Shown one piece after another: positions 16,221 through 26,161 of a stretch of 64,000 nt of DNA. The position numbers and the translations under genes were made by a program. How positions within the stretch are numbered: the first letter of the stretch is position 1; the number at the start of each line of letters is the position of its first letter. The DNA is from Dermatophilaceae bacterium Soc4.6. GTDB taxonomy: Bacteria; Actinomycetota; Actinomycetes; Actinomycetales; Dermatophilaceae. The DNA lies in NCBI GenBank assembly GCA_039889245.1, contig JAZGVH010000002.1, positions 2,914,001 through 2,978,000 of the forward strand, in the 5' to 3' direction. Below the pieces are notes generated by a model. It was not told the origin of the DNA, did no database searches, and was given only the letters and a program-made list of their open reading frames with translations.

Positions 16221-16559
16221 ATGGATCTTGACATCACGACGTCACAGGGTGACGCGCGGACGGTTGTCCATGTCGCGGGCGAGATCGACGTCTATACGGT
16301 CTCGACGCTGCGCGACCGGTTGGACGCGGTCATCGAGCGCGGTGAGCACCACCTGGTCATCGACCTCTCGGCGGTGACCTTCATGGACTCCACGGGGCTG
16401 GGGGTGCTCGTGGGGCGGCTCAAGCTCGTGCGGGCGGTCGGTGGCTCCATGCGCCTGGTGACCGCCAACGAGCGCGTGCTCAAGGTCTTCGCCATCACGG
16501 GGCTCGACAAGGTCTTCGAGATCCACCGCACCGTCGACGAGGCCGTCGCGGCCCGCTAG
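16221..16559 (+). CDS. STAS-domain anti-sigma factor antagonist, BldG-like
   Basis: A 112-residue single STAS domain. The phosphorylatable serine lies in TFMDSTGLGVLVGRLK, and the N-terminal half has VVHVAGEIDVYT, both characteristic of SpoIIAA/BldG proteins. These bind and sequester anti-sigma kinases when unphosphorylated. Position between the DUF1998 helicase and hppA matches bldG of Streptomyces. The separate anti-sigma gene often found next to bldG is absent from this interval, so the partner must be elsewhere. Confidence 0.9.
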   Translation: MDLDITTSQGDARTVVHVAGEIDVYTVSTLRDRLDAVIERGEHHLVIDLSAVTFMDSTGLGVLVGRLKLVRAVGGSMRLVTANERVLKVFAITGLDKVFEIHRTVDEAVAAR

Positions 16560-16747
16560 CCCTTCGGTGGCGCCGGTCACCCACCGTGCCCGCAGTGCTG
16601 GCGCAGCGGGCCCCATGGGGTGACAGCGGTCACACTCTGGTTTGATGGGGCGGCGGCGACCGGACGGTAACGTCGCCAGCGACCAGGCACCCCGTGCGCG
16701 CTCGATCGCGCCCGAGGTGGTCTCGCACTTCAAGGAGGATGTGCCGA

Positions 16748-19192
16748 ATGCCCCAACTCGCCCCCGTCGCTGCTGCGGCTCTGGGCGGCAAGGACCTCAC
16801 GTTGGTCTTGGCCGTCCTCGCCATCGCGGTGATCTCCCTCGCCTTCGGGATGTACTTCCGACGACAGGTCCTCGCCTACGACGCCGGCACGGAGAGCATG
16901 CGCAGCATCGGCGACGCCGTCGAGGAGGGGGCGCAGGCCTATCTCCGGCGGCAGTTCCAGACGCTGGTCTACTTCGTCGTCATCGTCTTCGGCCTGCTCT
17001 TCCTGCTGCCGGCCCCCGACGTCGCCATCAAGCTGGGGCGCTCGGGCTTCTTCCTCGTCGGCGCGGGCTTCTCGGCAGCCATCGGCTACCTGGGCATGTC
17101 GCTCGCGGTGAAGGCCAACGTGCGCGTCGCGTCGGCGGCCCGCGACGGCGACCGTGACAAGGGGATGAAGATCGCCTTCCGCACCGGCGGCACCGTCGGC
17201 ATGGCCACGGTCGGGCTCGGCCTGCTCGGCGCGGCCGTCGTCGTGCTCATCTACAAGGCCGACGCCCCCAAGGTGCTCGAGGGCTTCGGCTTCGGCGCGG
17301 CGCTGCTCGCGATGTTCATGCGCGTCGGCGGCGGCATCTTCACCAAGGCCGCCGACGTCGGCGCCGACCTGGTCGGCAAGGTCGAGGCCGGCATCCCCGA
17401 GGACGACCCGCGCAACGCCGCGACGATCGCCGACAACGTCGGCGACAACGTCGGCGACTGCGCCGGCATGGCCGCCGACCTCTTCGAGTCGTATGCCGTG
17501 ATGCTCGTCGCCGCGCTCATCCTCGGCTCCGCGGCACTCGGCGACGCCGGCCTGATCTTCCCGCTGCTGATCCCCGCCATCGGCGCCGTCACGGCCATCC
17601 TCGGGGTCTTCATCACCCGGGTGAAGCCGGGCCAGAACGCCCTCTCGGCGATCAACCAGGGCTTCTACACCTCGGCGGCCATCGCCGCGGTGCTCTCCAT
17701 CGTGGCGGTCTTCCTCTACCTTCCGGCCTCGGTGGCGCAGAAGGTCGACGCCGCCACGCAGCAGGTGACGCAGGCCAGCGTCGACGGGCTGCGGATCCGC
17801 GCGTCGATCGCGGTCCTGCTCGGCATCGTGCTCGCCGCCGTCATCCTGTGGCTGACCGGCTACTTCACCGGCACCGACAAGCGCCCCACGATGGACGTCG
17901 CACGCACCACCCGCACCGGCGCGGCCACCGTGGTCCTATCCGGCATCGGGGTCGGCTTCGAGTCGGCCGTCTACACCGCCGTCATCATCGCGGGCGCGGT
18001 CTACGGCGCCTTCCTGCTCGGCGCGGGCGTGCCCACGCTGGCGCTCTTCTTCGTGGCCGTCGCGGGCACCGGCCTGCTGACGACGGTCGGCGTCATCGTG
18101 GCCATGGACACCTTCGGCCCGGTCTCCGACAACGCGCAGGGCATCGCCGAGATGTCGGGCGACGTCGACGGTGAGGGAGCCCAGATCCTCACCGACCTCG
18201 ACGCGGTCGGCAACACGACCAAGGCGATCACCAAGGGCATCGCGATCGCCACGGCGGTGCTCGCGGCCACGGCGCTCTTCGGGTCCTACTCCGACGCGTG
18301 GCAGGGGGCGCTCAAACCGATCGTCGCGTCCCTGTCGGCGCAGGTGCAGGCCGGCACGATCTCGCAGGACCAGGTGGTCGAGCTGCAGCGGAGCATCTCG
18401 TCGCTCGTCGACCTGCAGATCTCGACCCCCAACGTGCTCGTCGGGCTCATCCTCGGCGTGGCCGTCGTCTTCCTCTTCTCCGGCCTGGCCATCAACGCGG
18501 TCACCCGTGCGGCCGGGGCGATCGTCGTCGAGGTGCGTCGCCAGTTCCGCGAGCACCCGGGGATCATGGACTACACCGAGAAGCCGGAGTACGGCCGGGT
18601 CGTCGACATCTGCACCAGGGACTCCCTGCGTGAGCTGGCCACCCCGGGCCTGCTCGCAGCCCTGACGCCGATCATCGTCGGCTTCGGTCTCGGCATCGGG
18701 TCGCTCGCCGGGTTCCTCGGCGGCGCCATCGGCTCCGGCGCCCTCATGGCGGTCTTCCTCGCCAACTCCGGCGGCTCGTGGGACAACGCCAAGAAGATCA
18801 TCGAGGACGGCAACCACGGCGGCAAGGGCTCAGCGGCCCATGAGGCGGCGATCATCGGCGACACGGTCGGTGACCCGTTCAAGGACACCGCCGGCCCAGC
18901 GATCAACCCGCTCATCAAGGTGATGAACCTCGTGGCGGTGCTCATCGCCCCGGCCATCATCACCCTCAGCATCGGCGACGGGAAGAACCTGCTGGTCCGT
19001 TACGGCATCGCGGCCATCGCGCTGGTCATCGTCGTCGCGGCGGTCGCCATCTCGAAGTCGCGCGACATCGCCGTCGGTGGCGACGACGACGACGAGCCGA
19101 TGCAGCGCGAGACGACCGGCGCCGGCACCGGCCCGGTCGACCTCGAGAAGGACGGCTTCGACGAGTCCGAGGGCGTCGGCTCGCGGGTCTGA
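16748..19192 (+). CDS. hppA: Proton-translocating membrane pyrophosphatase, K+-independent type
   Basis: An 814-residue integral membrane pyrophosphatase that couples PPi hydrolysis to proton export. Substrate loops are present: DVGADLVGKVE and DNVGDNVGDCAG, and near the C-terminus GDTVGDPFKDTAGPA. The key position in VGNTTKAITKG carries lysine, the hallmark of K+-independent enzymes (K+-dependent ones have alanine). About 16 transmembrane segments are visible; the C-terminal ~50 residues form an acidic tail. The ATG at 16748 follows AAGGAGG with an eight-base spacer, which excludes the earlier in-frame start. A strong terminator follows. Confidence 0.95.
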   Translation: MPQLAPVAAAALGGKDLTLVLAVLAIAVISLAFGMYFRRQVLAYDAGTESMRSIGDAVEEGAQAYLRRQFQTLVYFVVIVFGLLFLLPAPDVAIKLGRSGFFLVGAGFSAAIGYLGMSLAVKANVRVASAARDGDRDKGMKIAFRTGGTVGMATVGLGLLGAAVVVLIYKADAPKVLEGFGFGAALLAMFMRVGGGIFTKAADVGADLVGKVEAGIPEDDPRNAATIADNVGDNVGDCAGMAADLFESYAVMLVAALILGSAALGDAGLIFPLLIPAIGAVTAILGVFITRVKPGQNALSAINQGFYTSAAIAAVLSIVAVFLYLPASVAQKVDAATQQVTQASVDGLRIRASIAVLLGIVLAAVILWLTGYFTGTDKRPTMDVARTTRTGAATVVLSGIGVGFESAVYTAVIIAGAVYGAFLLGAGVPTLALFFVAVAGTGLLTTVGVIVAMDTFGPVSDNAQGIAEMSGDVDGEGAQILTDLDAVGNTTKAITKGIAIATAVLAATALFGSYSDAWQGALKPIVASLSAQVQAGTISQDQVVELQRSISSLVDLQISTPNVLVGLILGVAVVFLFSGLAINAVTRAAGAIVVEVRRQFREHPGIMDYTEKPEYGRVVDICTRDSLRELATPGLLAALTPIIVGFGLGIGSLAGFLGGAIGSGALMAVFLANSGGSWDNAKKIIEDGNHGGKGSAAHEAAIIGDTVGDPFKDTAGPAINPLIKVMNLVAVLIAPAIITLSIGDGKNLLVRYGIAAIALVIVVAAVAISKSRDIAVGGDDDDEPMQRETTGAGTGPVDLEKDGFDESEGVGSRV

Positions 19193-19212
19193 CCCGGGCG
19201 GTCGTCACCGCC

Positions 19213-19248
19213 ACGAGGGGCCGTCCGCACGAGCGGGCGGCCCCTCGT
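19213..19248 (+). terminator. Terminator after hppA
   Basis: ACGAGGGGCCGTCCGC pairs with GCGGGCGGCCCCTCGT across loop ACGA: a 16-bp stem with one wobble, starting 20 bases after the hppA stop. No U-tract. Confidence 0.8.
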
Positions 19249-19273
19249 CGTCTGACGGGGTGCGGCGCCCACC

Positions 19274-19279
19274 TACGCT
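19274..19279 (+). promoter_or_regulatory. -10 box of a leaderless promoter for the methyltransferase gene
   Basis: TACGCT, six bases before the ATG at 19286, directly after the hppA terminator. Confidence 0.6.
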
Positions 19280-19285
19280 GGCGGC

Positions 19286-20812
19286 ATGACGCCTCAACCG
19301 GGTGACGGCGGCCCCCTCGACCCCGCGGAGGTGCCCGAGCTCGTCGCCGCCCTGCGCGCCGACCTCGCGGCAGCGGCATACACCGTCCACCGGGTCGAGG
19401 CGCTGCTCGGCCCCGTCGCAGGCGCCGCGCTCATGCGCGAGCAGATCCTGCCCGCCGACCTCGTGACCCGTGACGCACCAGGGGCCCTGGCGGTGCTCGT
19501 GCGCCTCTTCGCCCTCGGCCGCACGGTGACCGTCGCCGCCCTCGACGCGGCCCTGCCGACCCTGACGGCCCGGGGGGCCGAGGCGTTGCGGCTGGTCCGG
19601 GTGGGGGAGGACGCCCAGGTGCAGCCCCGGTGCGACCTGCGACCGTATGGCGACGACGAGCACGACTGGTGGGTCGCCTCGGACCTGGTGGAGGCCTCCA
19701 CGGGGGAGCCGCTGCTGCCGACCCACGTGCTCGGCATCGGCTCCGCCTCGACCACGGCGGCCCAGTGGACGATCCGGCGACCGGTGCGCTCCGCCCTCGA
19801 CCTCGGCACCGGCTGCGGGGTGCAGGCGCTGCACCTGGCCGGCCACGCGGCGCGCATCGTGGCCACCGACGTCTCGGTGCGCGCACTGGCCTACGCCCGC
19901 CTCAACGCCGCGCTCGCCGGCCTCGACCTCGACCTGCGCGAGGGGAGCCTGCTCGATCCGGTGGCGGGGGAGCGATTCGACCTCGTGGTCAGCAACCCGC
20001 CCTTCGTCATCACCCCGCGCAGCGAGGGGGCGCCGCTCTACGAGTACCGCGACGGCGGGCTCGTCGGCGACGGCCTCGTCGAGGCCCTCGTCCGGGGGGT
20101 AGGGGATCACCTCGAGCCCGGCGGCGTGGCCCAGTTCCTCGGCAACTGGGAGGTGTCGCAGGGCGCGACCTGGCGCGACCGGTGGGTCGGCTGGCTCGGC
20201 GGCACCGGCCTCGACGCGCTCGTCGTGCAGCGCGAGGACCAGGACCCGGCGGAGTATGCCGAGCTGTGGGCCCGCGACGGCGGTTCCCGACCGGGCGTCG
20301 CGGGCTTCACCGACCTGTATGCCGCGTGGCTGGCCGACTTCGCCACCCGCGGCGTCGAGCGCATCGGCTTCGGGGTGGTCACCCTCCAGCGCCCGGTGAC
20401 CGACCGGGCCCCCTGGGTGGACCTGCTCGAGGTGACCGGCCCGGTCTCCCCGGCGCTGGGGGCCACGGTCGAGGCGGCGCTGGCCGCGCGCACCTGGCTG
20501 GCCGAGCATGGTGACGCCGACCTGCTGGGCGTCGCCTGGCGCTGCGCGGACGACGTCACGTCGGAGAGCCATGGCCGCTTCGGGGAGGACGACCCCAGCG
20601 TCGTGCTGGCCCGGCAGGGCGGCGGCCTGCGCCGGGTCGTCCGGATCGACACCGTCGTCGCGGGGTTGCTGTCGGTGTGCGACGGCACCCTGACGGCCGG
20701 GGCGGCCCTCGCCGCCATCGCCGACCTGCTCGAGCAGGAGGTCGACACCGTCGTCGTGCGGGCCCTCCCGTTCCTGCGCGACCTCGTGGCCGACGGCCTC
20801 CTCGTGCCCTGA
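19286..20812 (+). CDS. SAM-dependent methyltransferase, HemK/RlmG-like small-domain type
   Basis: A 508-residue protein. The central class I methyltransferase domain (about residues 155-310) has motif I SALDLGTGCGVQALHLAGHA, motif II VATDVSVRAL and the catalytic tetrapeptide in VVSNPPFVI. NPPF enzymes methylate amide or exocyclic nitrogens (glutamine, adenine, guanine). The N-terminal 150 residues form a helical domain and the C-terminal 180 a second all-alpha/beta region, a layout seen in an actinobacterial family annotated only as methyltransferase. The substrate is unknown; rRNA or a ribosomal/translation factor is the likeliest guess. Confidence 0.8.
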   Translation: MTPQPGDGGPLDPAEVPELVAALRADLAAAAYTVHRVEALLGPVAGAALMREQILPADLVTRDAPGALAVLVRLFALGRTVTVAALDAALPTLTARGAEALRLVRVGEDAQVQPRCDLRPYGDDEHDWWVASDLVEASTGEPLLPTHVLGIGSASTTAAQWTIRRPVRSALDLGTGCGVQALHLAGHAARIVATDVSVRALAYARLNAALAGLDLDLREGSLLDPVAGERFDLVVSNPPFVITPRSEGAPLYEYRDGGLVGDGLVEALVRGVGDHLEPGGVAQFLGNWEVSQGATWRDRWVGWLGGTGLDALVVQREDQDPAEYAELWARDGGSRPGVAGFTDLYAAWLADFATRGVERIGFGVVTLQRPVTDRAPWVDLLEVTGPVSPALGATVEAALAARTWLAEHGDADLLGVAWRCADDVTSESHGRFGEDDPSVVLARQGGGLRRVVRIDTVVAGLLSVCDGTLTAGAALAAIADLLEQEVDTVVVRALPFLRDLVADGLLVP

Positions 20813-20825
20813 GCCCGGTCACGCC

Positions 20826-20854
20826 GACGCCCCCCGGTGGGGCCGGGGGGCGTC
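20826..20854. terminator. Bidirectional terminator between convergent genes
   Basis: GACGCCCCCCGG and CCGGGGGGCGTC form a perfect 12-bp stem around TGGGG. It lies 14 bases after the methyltransferase stop and 17 bases from the peroxidase stop on the other strand. Confidence 0.8.
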
Positions 20855-20870
20855 GACGCTCAGGCGGGGG

Positions 20871-23800
20871 TCACCTCGCGACCACCGGGTTCGAGCGGGC
20901 CGAGGAGGCGCCCGTCCCGATGGCGTTGATGGCCCGCACCTCGACCCGGTAGGTGCCGGCCGGGACCGCGATGGTGCGGGTCCGGGCGGCGGCACCCACG
21001 GTGACGACGACCTGGACCCCCGTCGGGGTCACGCCGTCCGCGGCCATCTGGAGGGCCGTGACCTCGTAGCCGGTGATCCGGCTCCCTCCGGTGCTGGAGG
21101 GCGGGCTCCAGTTGGCGACGACCTGCCGTCCTCCGCCGACGGGTCCCGACGCGGCCACGCCGATCACCGGGGCCCCGGGGACTGTGACAGCGGCTGTCGG
21201 GACGACGCCGTTGGAGGGGGCCGAAGCCGCCCCCAGCCCCGCCGCGCTGACGGCTCGCACGACGAAGGTGTACCGCGTCCCGCTGGTCAGCCCGGTTACC
21301 GTGGCCGCCGAGACGGCTCCGGTGACGCTGTCGGTGCGCACGGTGACCCCGGCCACGCGGACCGCGATCTGGTACCCCGTGATGGGCGAGCCACCAGGAT
21401 CTCCGGGGACCCAGCTGAGGGTGGCCGACTGGCTGCCGGCCACCGCGGTCACGAGGCTCGGCGCCGCCGGGACGCCTTGTGGGACGACGGTATTCGACGA
21501 CGCACTGAGCGCCCCGGCACCGAAGGTGTTCACCGCACGTACCTGGAAGGTGTACGCCGTGCCGTTGGTGAGGTTCCGCACGACGACGCTCGTCGCGGTG
21601 GCGCTGGCCACCGTGACCGTCCTCACCAGCGTGCCACCGGTCGAGACGACGACCTCGAAGCCGAAGGGCGCCGGACCGCCGTTCGGCGTCGGGAGGGTCC
21701 AGTTGACCGTGGCCGACGCGTCGCCGGCGACGGCTGTCCCGATGCCGGGAGCCGCGGGGGTGCGCACCGTGAGGGTCTGGTCCGTGAACTTCAGCGCCTC
21801 GATGTTGCGCAGGGTGTCGACCCCGTCACTGACCCTCTGGCCCACGACGTTCGCTCCGGTCTGGGTGACCGTCAGGGCCCCGTTGACGACGGAGAACACG
21901 TAGTTGGAGCGCGGTCCCGAGAAGACGGCCGTGTCGACCGCGCTCCCGCTCGGCGTCACGGTGATCTCCCGCACGACGACGAGGTTGCCCGGGTCGACCG
22001 TGCCGGCGGCGATGGCCGCCTGCAGGGTCGGGCCCGTGAGGGCACCCGCCGCGTCCCGGAGGTACTGGCGCTCCAGGAGGTCGGTCGAGCCGATCTCCGT
22101 GGCGGGGACGGCCGGGTCGGTCCTGACGCTGATCCGCACGGTGAGGGCCCGGTCGCCGTCGATGATGTCGTCGCCCCCCCGGCCCTCGATCGTGTCGCTG
22201 CCCGCTCCACCGATGAGGATGTTGCCCTCACCCCAGATCGGGCCCGTGAGCGGGCAGGCACCGGCGGCGGAGTTCGCCACCACCGGGGCGAGGGCGCCGG
22301 TCAACGGCGGCAGGATCTGGGCGAGGCCGCCGATGCGGTCCACCCCGGCCTGGTCGAGGACGTCGCACCCGGTGAAGCCACCGCCCCCGATCGCCCTCGG
22401 GACGTCGTTGTCGCCCCGGATGACGTCGTCGAGCGCCGAGCCGGAGTTCCCCTCCGTCTCCTGCCAGCGGTCCCGGTTGACGACGACCTGGATGGGCTGG
22501 CCCGCAAGGAAGTTGTTGATGGCCATGTCGTCGTCGGCCCCGACGGTGTCGTACTGGTGGATCGCCCAGTCGAACCCGCCGGCGCCCGCGTTGCGGTCGA
22601 CTGCCGCGTTCTGCGACATGATGTCGTCGCCGCCCTCGGCGTCGTAGTCGTTCTCGCCGACCTGCCCGATGAAGACGTCGTGGCCCGGCTGGACCTCGGC
22701 GGGGTCGTCGAAGAACGGCGCGCCGTGGTCACCGATGAGCAGGTCCTGGCCAGATCCGCCCTGGATCCAGTCGTCGCCTCCGTCGCCGAACACGGCATCC
22801 GCTCCGGCGCCGGCCATGACGAAGTCGTTGCCGGGACCGGCGAACGTCTCGTTGTCGTTGGCCCCACCGTTGAGCAGGTCCTGGCCGTCGCCCCCGAGGA
22901 GGATGTCGTCCCCGATCCCTCCGTCGATCGAGTCGTTCCCGGGGCCGCCCTTGAGGACGTCGGCCCCCGCGAGGTCGGTGATCCGGTCGTTGCCGTCGCC
23001 GCCGAGCGCCACGTCGTCGCCGCCGTTGCCCTCGATGACGTCGTTGCCGGCGCCACCCCAGAAGGTGTCGTTGTCGTTGCCTCCCCAGATGCGGTCGACC
23101 GCGTCGGTGCCGTTGTACACGCCTTGGCCGTTGATGCCGGGAGGGTCGATGGCGTTCGTCGCGCGGTACTGGATCGTCCCGTCCGGCTTGCGCAGGAGCA
23201 GCACGGACTCGTCGCACTTACCCGTCGTCGACGGGTCGTCGGCGACCGTCGAGCCGAACTGGGTGAAGCCCGCGGGGGTGCCCGCGAGGTTGGCCAGCTG
23301 GAAGCGGCAGTCCGCGGTCGCGAACGCGTCCGCCTTGAGGGAGTTGGTCCCCTCGGTGTTGCGCTGGATGAGCTCGGCGAAGGAGTTCCCCTCCAGCTGG
23401 GTGCGCAGGTTCATCCCGACGGTGCGGTTCAGGTAGTAGAGCCGGTCACCGTCCTGGAGGTCCTCCAGCTGGTTCTGGAAGACGTAGTTGAAGGTGCTCC
23501 CGAGCAGACCGCCGAAGAGGTTGGTCTTCTCGGCGAGCCCGCCGACCCACAGGTCGACGGCGTCCACACCAGTGCTCGTCGTCCCGTTGCCGGTGTCCGT
23601 CCACGTGCCGGCTCCGAACATGAAGTCGGCGGCGTCGGCTGGGATGAGCGAGGGGTCGGTGGCCGGGGCGGTGGTGGGGTCGACGATCGCCTTCGCCGCA
23701 GCGCGTTTCCCGGTGAGCGTCGTCGCAGTGGTGATCGACGGGTGCAGGCCGTAGGCCGCCACGAAGTTCACCAGGGACTCGGCGTGCTTGATGTTCTGCC

Positions 23801-26120
23801 CGAAGTCCGCCCAGCTCGTGTACGGCGCGAGCTGACCGTCCAGCGTCGCCGCGTGGAGCTGGCGGCGCACCCCGTTGAGGGAGGGCACGCCCGTCTCGCG
23901 GGCCCGCGCCATGTTGAGGGTGGCCAGGTCGAGCGGCAGGCCGAGCAGGTTGTTGCGGAGCGTCTCGACGACGAACTCGTCGAGCTCGTTGCCGATCTGG
24001 TCGGAGGAGCCCATGATGATCGAGCCGGCGGCCTGTTCGGGTGTCAGCCGCCCCGCGGAGCCGCCGTTGAAGTACTCCGGCGGGTTGAGGAAGCCGGTGA
24101 GCAGCGGGACCGAGTTGTTCGACCCGTCGGCGTTGCGCCGGGCCACCTCGTCGTCGAGCATCGAGTGACCGAACCGGTAGACGGCGTGGGCGAACTCGGC
24201 CTTGATCGCCGGGTCGACGTCGGGGGTGTAGACGTGGAACGGCCGGACGGCGGGCTGGACCTTGCGCGCGAACTCCTCGAAGACGAGGTGCTGGTACTCC
24301 ATCTCGGTGACGAAGCGGGCGGCCTGGAAGAGCCGCTCACCGTTCCACCCGTCGGGGTGGTCCGCCGTCGCGAGCTGCCACTGCGGCAGGGCCGCGACGC
24401 CGGCGGCGGTGGTGTCGGTCGACAGCGTGTTCTTGATGGCGTCGACGAGTCGGTTGTGCTCGGAGTGGAAGACCTGGTGCACCGCCGTGAGGGCGATGTT
24501 CTCGTTGACCCTCCCGTCGCCGGCGATGAAGTGCGCGTTGAGCATCTCGTCGTCATAGGTGCCCGCAGGCTGGAGGGCGAAGTCGGCCGAGGCGACGGTG
24601 TCGAGGTCGGGCGTCGGAGCCGTGGGCGGCGTCGCGGGGTTGTGGTCGAGGTCGGCCGGCGAGGGGTCCGCGTTGTGCGCGATGTCCGTGAGGAACGGCG
24701 TGTCGAAGTGCAGGACGTTCGCCGGCACCGGCACCGGGGTGACCCGGTCGCCCTCGACGAGTCCGGTGCCGGTGACGTACTGCGGGAGCCCGCGGGCGGG
24801 GCCGGGGAGGAACTTGCCGTAGGGGTCGGCGGCGATCATGGGGATGTTCGTCACGTCGGCGTCGTCGAGGCGCAGCCCGAGCACCGTCGCGGCCTGGGCC
24901 TTGACCGACTCCCAGGTGGCCATGCCCGACGCCGCCGCACCCGGCATCCCACCGAGCAGTCGACCGGTGGAGACCGGTGCCCCGGTGGCGTTCGTGAGGT
25001 ACTGCCGCAGGAAGACCTGGTGGGAGGAGTGCGAGGTGTAGGTCTGGCTCTGGTCGACCCACGGGGTGTCGGTGTTGTCGGCGTTCTGGACGTCGTCGGC
25101 GCTCTCGTCGCCGGGCGTCGCCGGGTTGTCCCCGAGGATGCCGTCGGCTCCGGGCTGGTTCTGGGCCCGGGTGAGCACCATGAAGCGCTGGCTGGGCGGC
25201 ACCTCGTCGCCGGTGCCGGGCCTGCCGTCCGGGCCGACCGTCACGAGCGGGTCGTCGTCGTGCAGCGGCACGAAGACCGTGCCCCCGCCCTTGACCGTCT
25301 GGTCGACGCCGTGGTCGAAGAACTGCCCGAAGAAGGTGAACCACGAGTTGTAGGGCGGCGACAGCCCCACGTCGGTCGTGACGTTGGGGATGTCGAGGGT
25401 GTGGTGGGAGGGCACGCAGTTCGACGGGGAGCCTTCCACCGGTGGGACGGCCGTCGGGTCGGGGTCGACCTGGCAGGGGAAGAGGCCCGGGTTGCCCTGA
25501 GTGCGCTGCGGGAAGCCGGCCGCCGCGATGGCGGCGGGGTTGGTCGAGGTCTGGTCGACGATGAGGTTGCTCACCTCACGCGGCTGGGCGTCGAAGACCG
25601 ACCCCTTCTTCTGGGCGTACGAGGTCGGCGTCCCTGCCGGGCCGAAGCCGGGGGGCACCGGGTCGGCGGGCGCGAAGCGGGGCGTCGTGAGGCGGGGGAA
25701 CGTCACGTCGGCCGCGGCGAAGGTCTCCCGCCCGGCGAAGAGGTTGTTGCACGAGCCGTCGACCGTACGCAGGCCGTAGGCGGTGAGCCGGTCGGGGATC
25801 TGGTTCGGCTGGGTGCCGACCAGCGTGCCGCATGGGTTGGCCGGGGTCTGGGTCGCGGCGTGTCGCTCGGAGACCTTGATCTGCTTGAGGATGAAGGCGA
25901 GGTCGGAGGCGGTGACGGTGAAGCCGCTGCCCACGAGGGGGGCGGCCTCCGCCCTCCCGGTGCCCGGGACCTGGGCGAGGAGGGCGGCGGACAGCACGAG
26001 GGCCGTGCCACCGGCGAGGGCCCTCCCGGGCCGGGGGGACGGGGATTCGGATCGGTTGGCGACGAGGGCTCGGAGCCGTGCCCGGCTCGGTAGGGCGGGC
26101 GATCTGGGGCGTGAGTTCAT
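20871..26120 (-). CDS. Secreted haem peroxidase with RTX calcium repeats and three fibronectin III domains
   Basis: A 1749-residue exported protein. The N-terminus is basic, then hydrophobic, ending GRAEAAP (signal peptide, about residues 1-58). An animal-type haem peroxidase domain follows (about 60-900): distal-side FGQFFDHGVDQ near 263, SEHNRLVDAI near 557 and proximal-histidine segment VYRFGHSMLDDEV near 650. Residues about 1000-1140 hold GGxGxDxI nonapeptide RTX repeats that bind calcium, with more near 1310. The last ~290 residues are three fibronectin type III modules, each opening with a P-x-P strand and closing in a TSGTRYTFVVRAV-like strand. The family resembles bacterial peroxinectins. 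No Shine-Dalgarno is evident before the ATG at 26120. Confidence 0.88.
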   Translation of the reverse strand: MNSRPRSPALPSRARLRALVANRSESPSPRPGRALAGGTALVLSAALLAQVPGTGRAEAAPLVGSGFTVTASDLAFILKQIKVSERHAATQTPANPCGTLVGTQPNQIPDRLTAYGLRTVDGSCNNLFAGRETFAAADVTFPRLTTPRFAPADPVPPGFGPAGTPTSYAQKKGSVFDAQPREVSNLIVDQTSTNPAAIAAAGFPQRTQGNPGLFPCQVDPDPTAVPPVEGSPSNCVPSHHTLDIPNVTTDVGLSPPYNSWFTFFGQFFDHGVDQTVKGGGTVFVPLHDDDPLVTVGPDGRPGTGDEVPPSQRFMVLTRAQNQPGADGILGDNPATPGDESADDVQNADNTDTPWVDQSQTYTSHSSHQVFLRQYLTNATGAPVSTGRLLGGMPGAAASGMATWESVKAQAATVLGLRLDDADVTNIPMIAADPYGKFLPGPARGLPQYVTGTGLVEGDRVTPVPVPANVLHFDTPFLTDIAHNADPSPADLDHNPATPPTAPTPDLDTVASADFALQPAGTYDDEMLNAHFIAGDGRVNENIALTAVHQVFHSEHNRLVDAIKNTLSTDTTAAGVAALPQWQLATADHPDGWNGERLFQAARFVTEMEYQHLVFEEFARKVQPAVRPFHVYTPDVDPAIKAEFAHAVYRFGHSMLDDEVARRNADGSNNSVPLLTGFLNPPEYFNGGSAGRLTPEQAAGSIIMGSSDQIGNELDEFVVETLRNNLLGLPLDLATLNMARARETGVPSLNGVRRQLHAATLDGQLAPYTSWADFGQNIKHAESLVNFVAAYGLHPSITTATTLTGKRAAAKAIVDPTTAPATDPSLIPADAADFMFGAGTWTDTGNGTTSTGVDAVDLWVGGLAEKTNLFGGLLGSTFNYVFQNQLEDLQDGDRLYYLNRTVGMNLRTQLEGNSFAELIQRNTEGTNSLKADAFATADCRFQLANLAGTPAGFTQFGSTVADDPSTTGKCDESVLLLRKPDGTIQYRATNAIDPPGINGQGVYNGTDAVDRIWGGNDNDTFWGGAGNDVIEGNGGDDVALGGDGNDRITDLAGADVLKGGPGNDSIDGGIGDDILLGGDGQDLLNGGANDNETFAGPGNDFVMAGAGADAVFGDGGDDWIQGGSGQDLLIGDHGAPFFDDPAEVQPGHDVFIGQVGENDYDAEGGDDIMSQNAAVDRNAGAGGFDWAIHQYDTVGADDDMAINNFLAGQPIQVVVNRDRWQETEGNSGSALDDVIRGDNDVPRAIGGGGFTGCDVLDQAGVDRIGGLAQILPPLTGALAPVVANSAAGACPLTGPIWGEGNILIGGAGSDTIEGRGGDDIIDGDRALTVRISVRTDPAVPATEIGSTDLLERQYLRDAAGALTGPTLQAAIAAGTVDPGNLVVVREITVTPSGSAVDTAVFSGPRSNYVFSVVNGALTVTQTGANVVGQRVSDGVDTLRNIEALKFTDQTLTVRTPAAPGIGTAVAGDASATVNWTLPTPNGGPAPFGFEVVVSTGGTLVRTVTVASATATSVVVRNLTNGTAYTFQVRAVNTFGAGALSASSNTVVPQGVPAAPSLVTAVAGSQSATLSWVPGDPGGSPITGYQIAVRVAGVTVRTDSVTGAVSAATVTGLTSGTRYTFVVRAVSAAGLGAASAPSNGVVPTAAVTVPGAPVIGVAASGPVGGGRQVVANWSPPSSTGGSRITGYEVTALQMAADGVTPTGVQVVVTVGAAARTRTIAVPAGTYRVEVRAINAIGTGASSARSNPVVAR

Positions 26121-26161
26121 GGCGGGCCAGTCTCGGGTGAGGGGATGGGACTCCCACGTTG

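Noticed and set aside
21477-26093. A very long plus-strand open frame of about 1500 codons opposite the peroxidase gene
   Set aside because: Composition is Arg/Gly/Asp/Val-repetitive as expected from the antisense of a GC-rich gene. The minus-strand frame has a signal peptide, haem-site motifs and RTX repeats.
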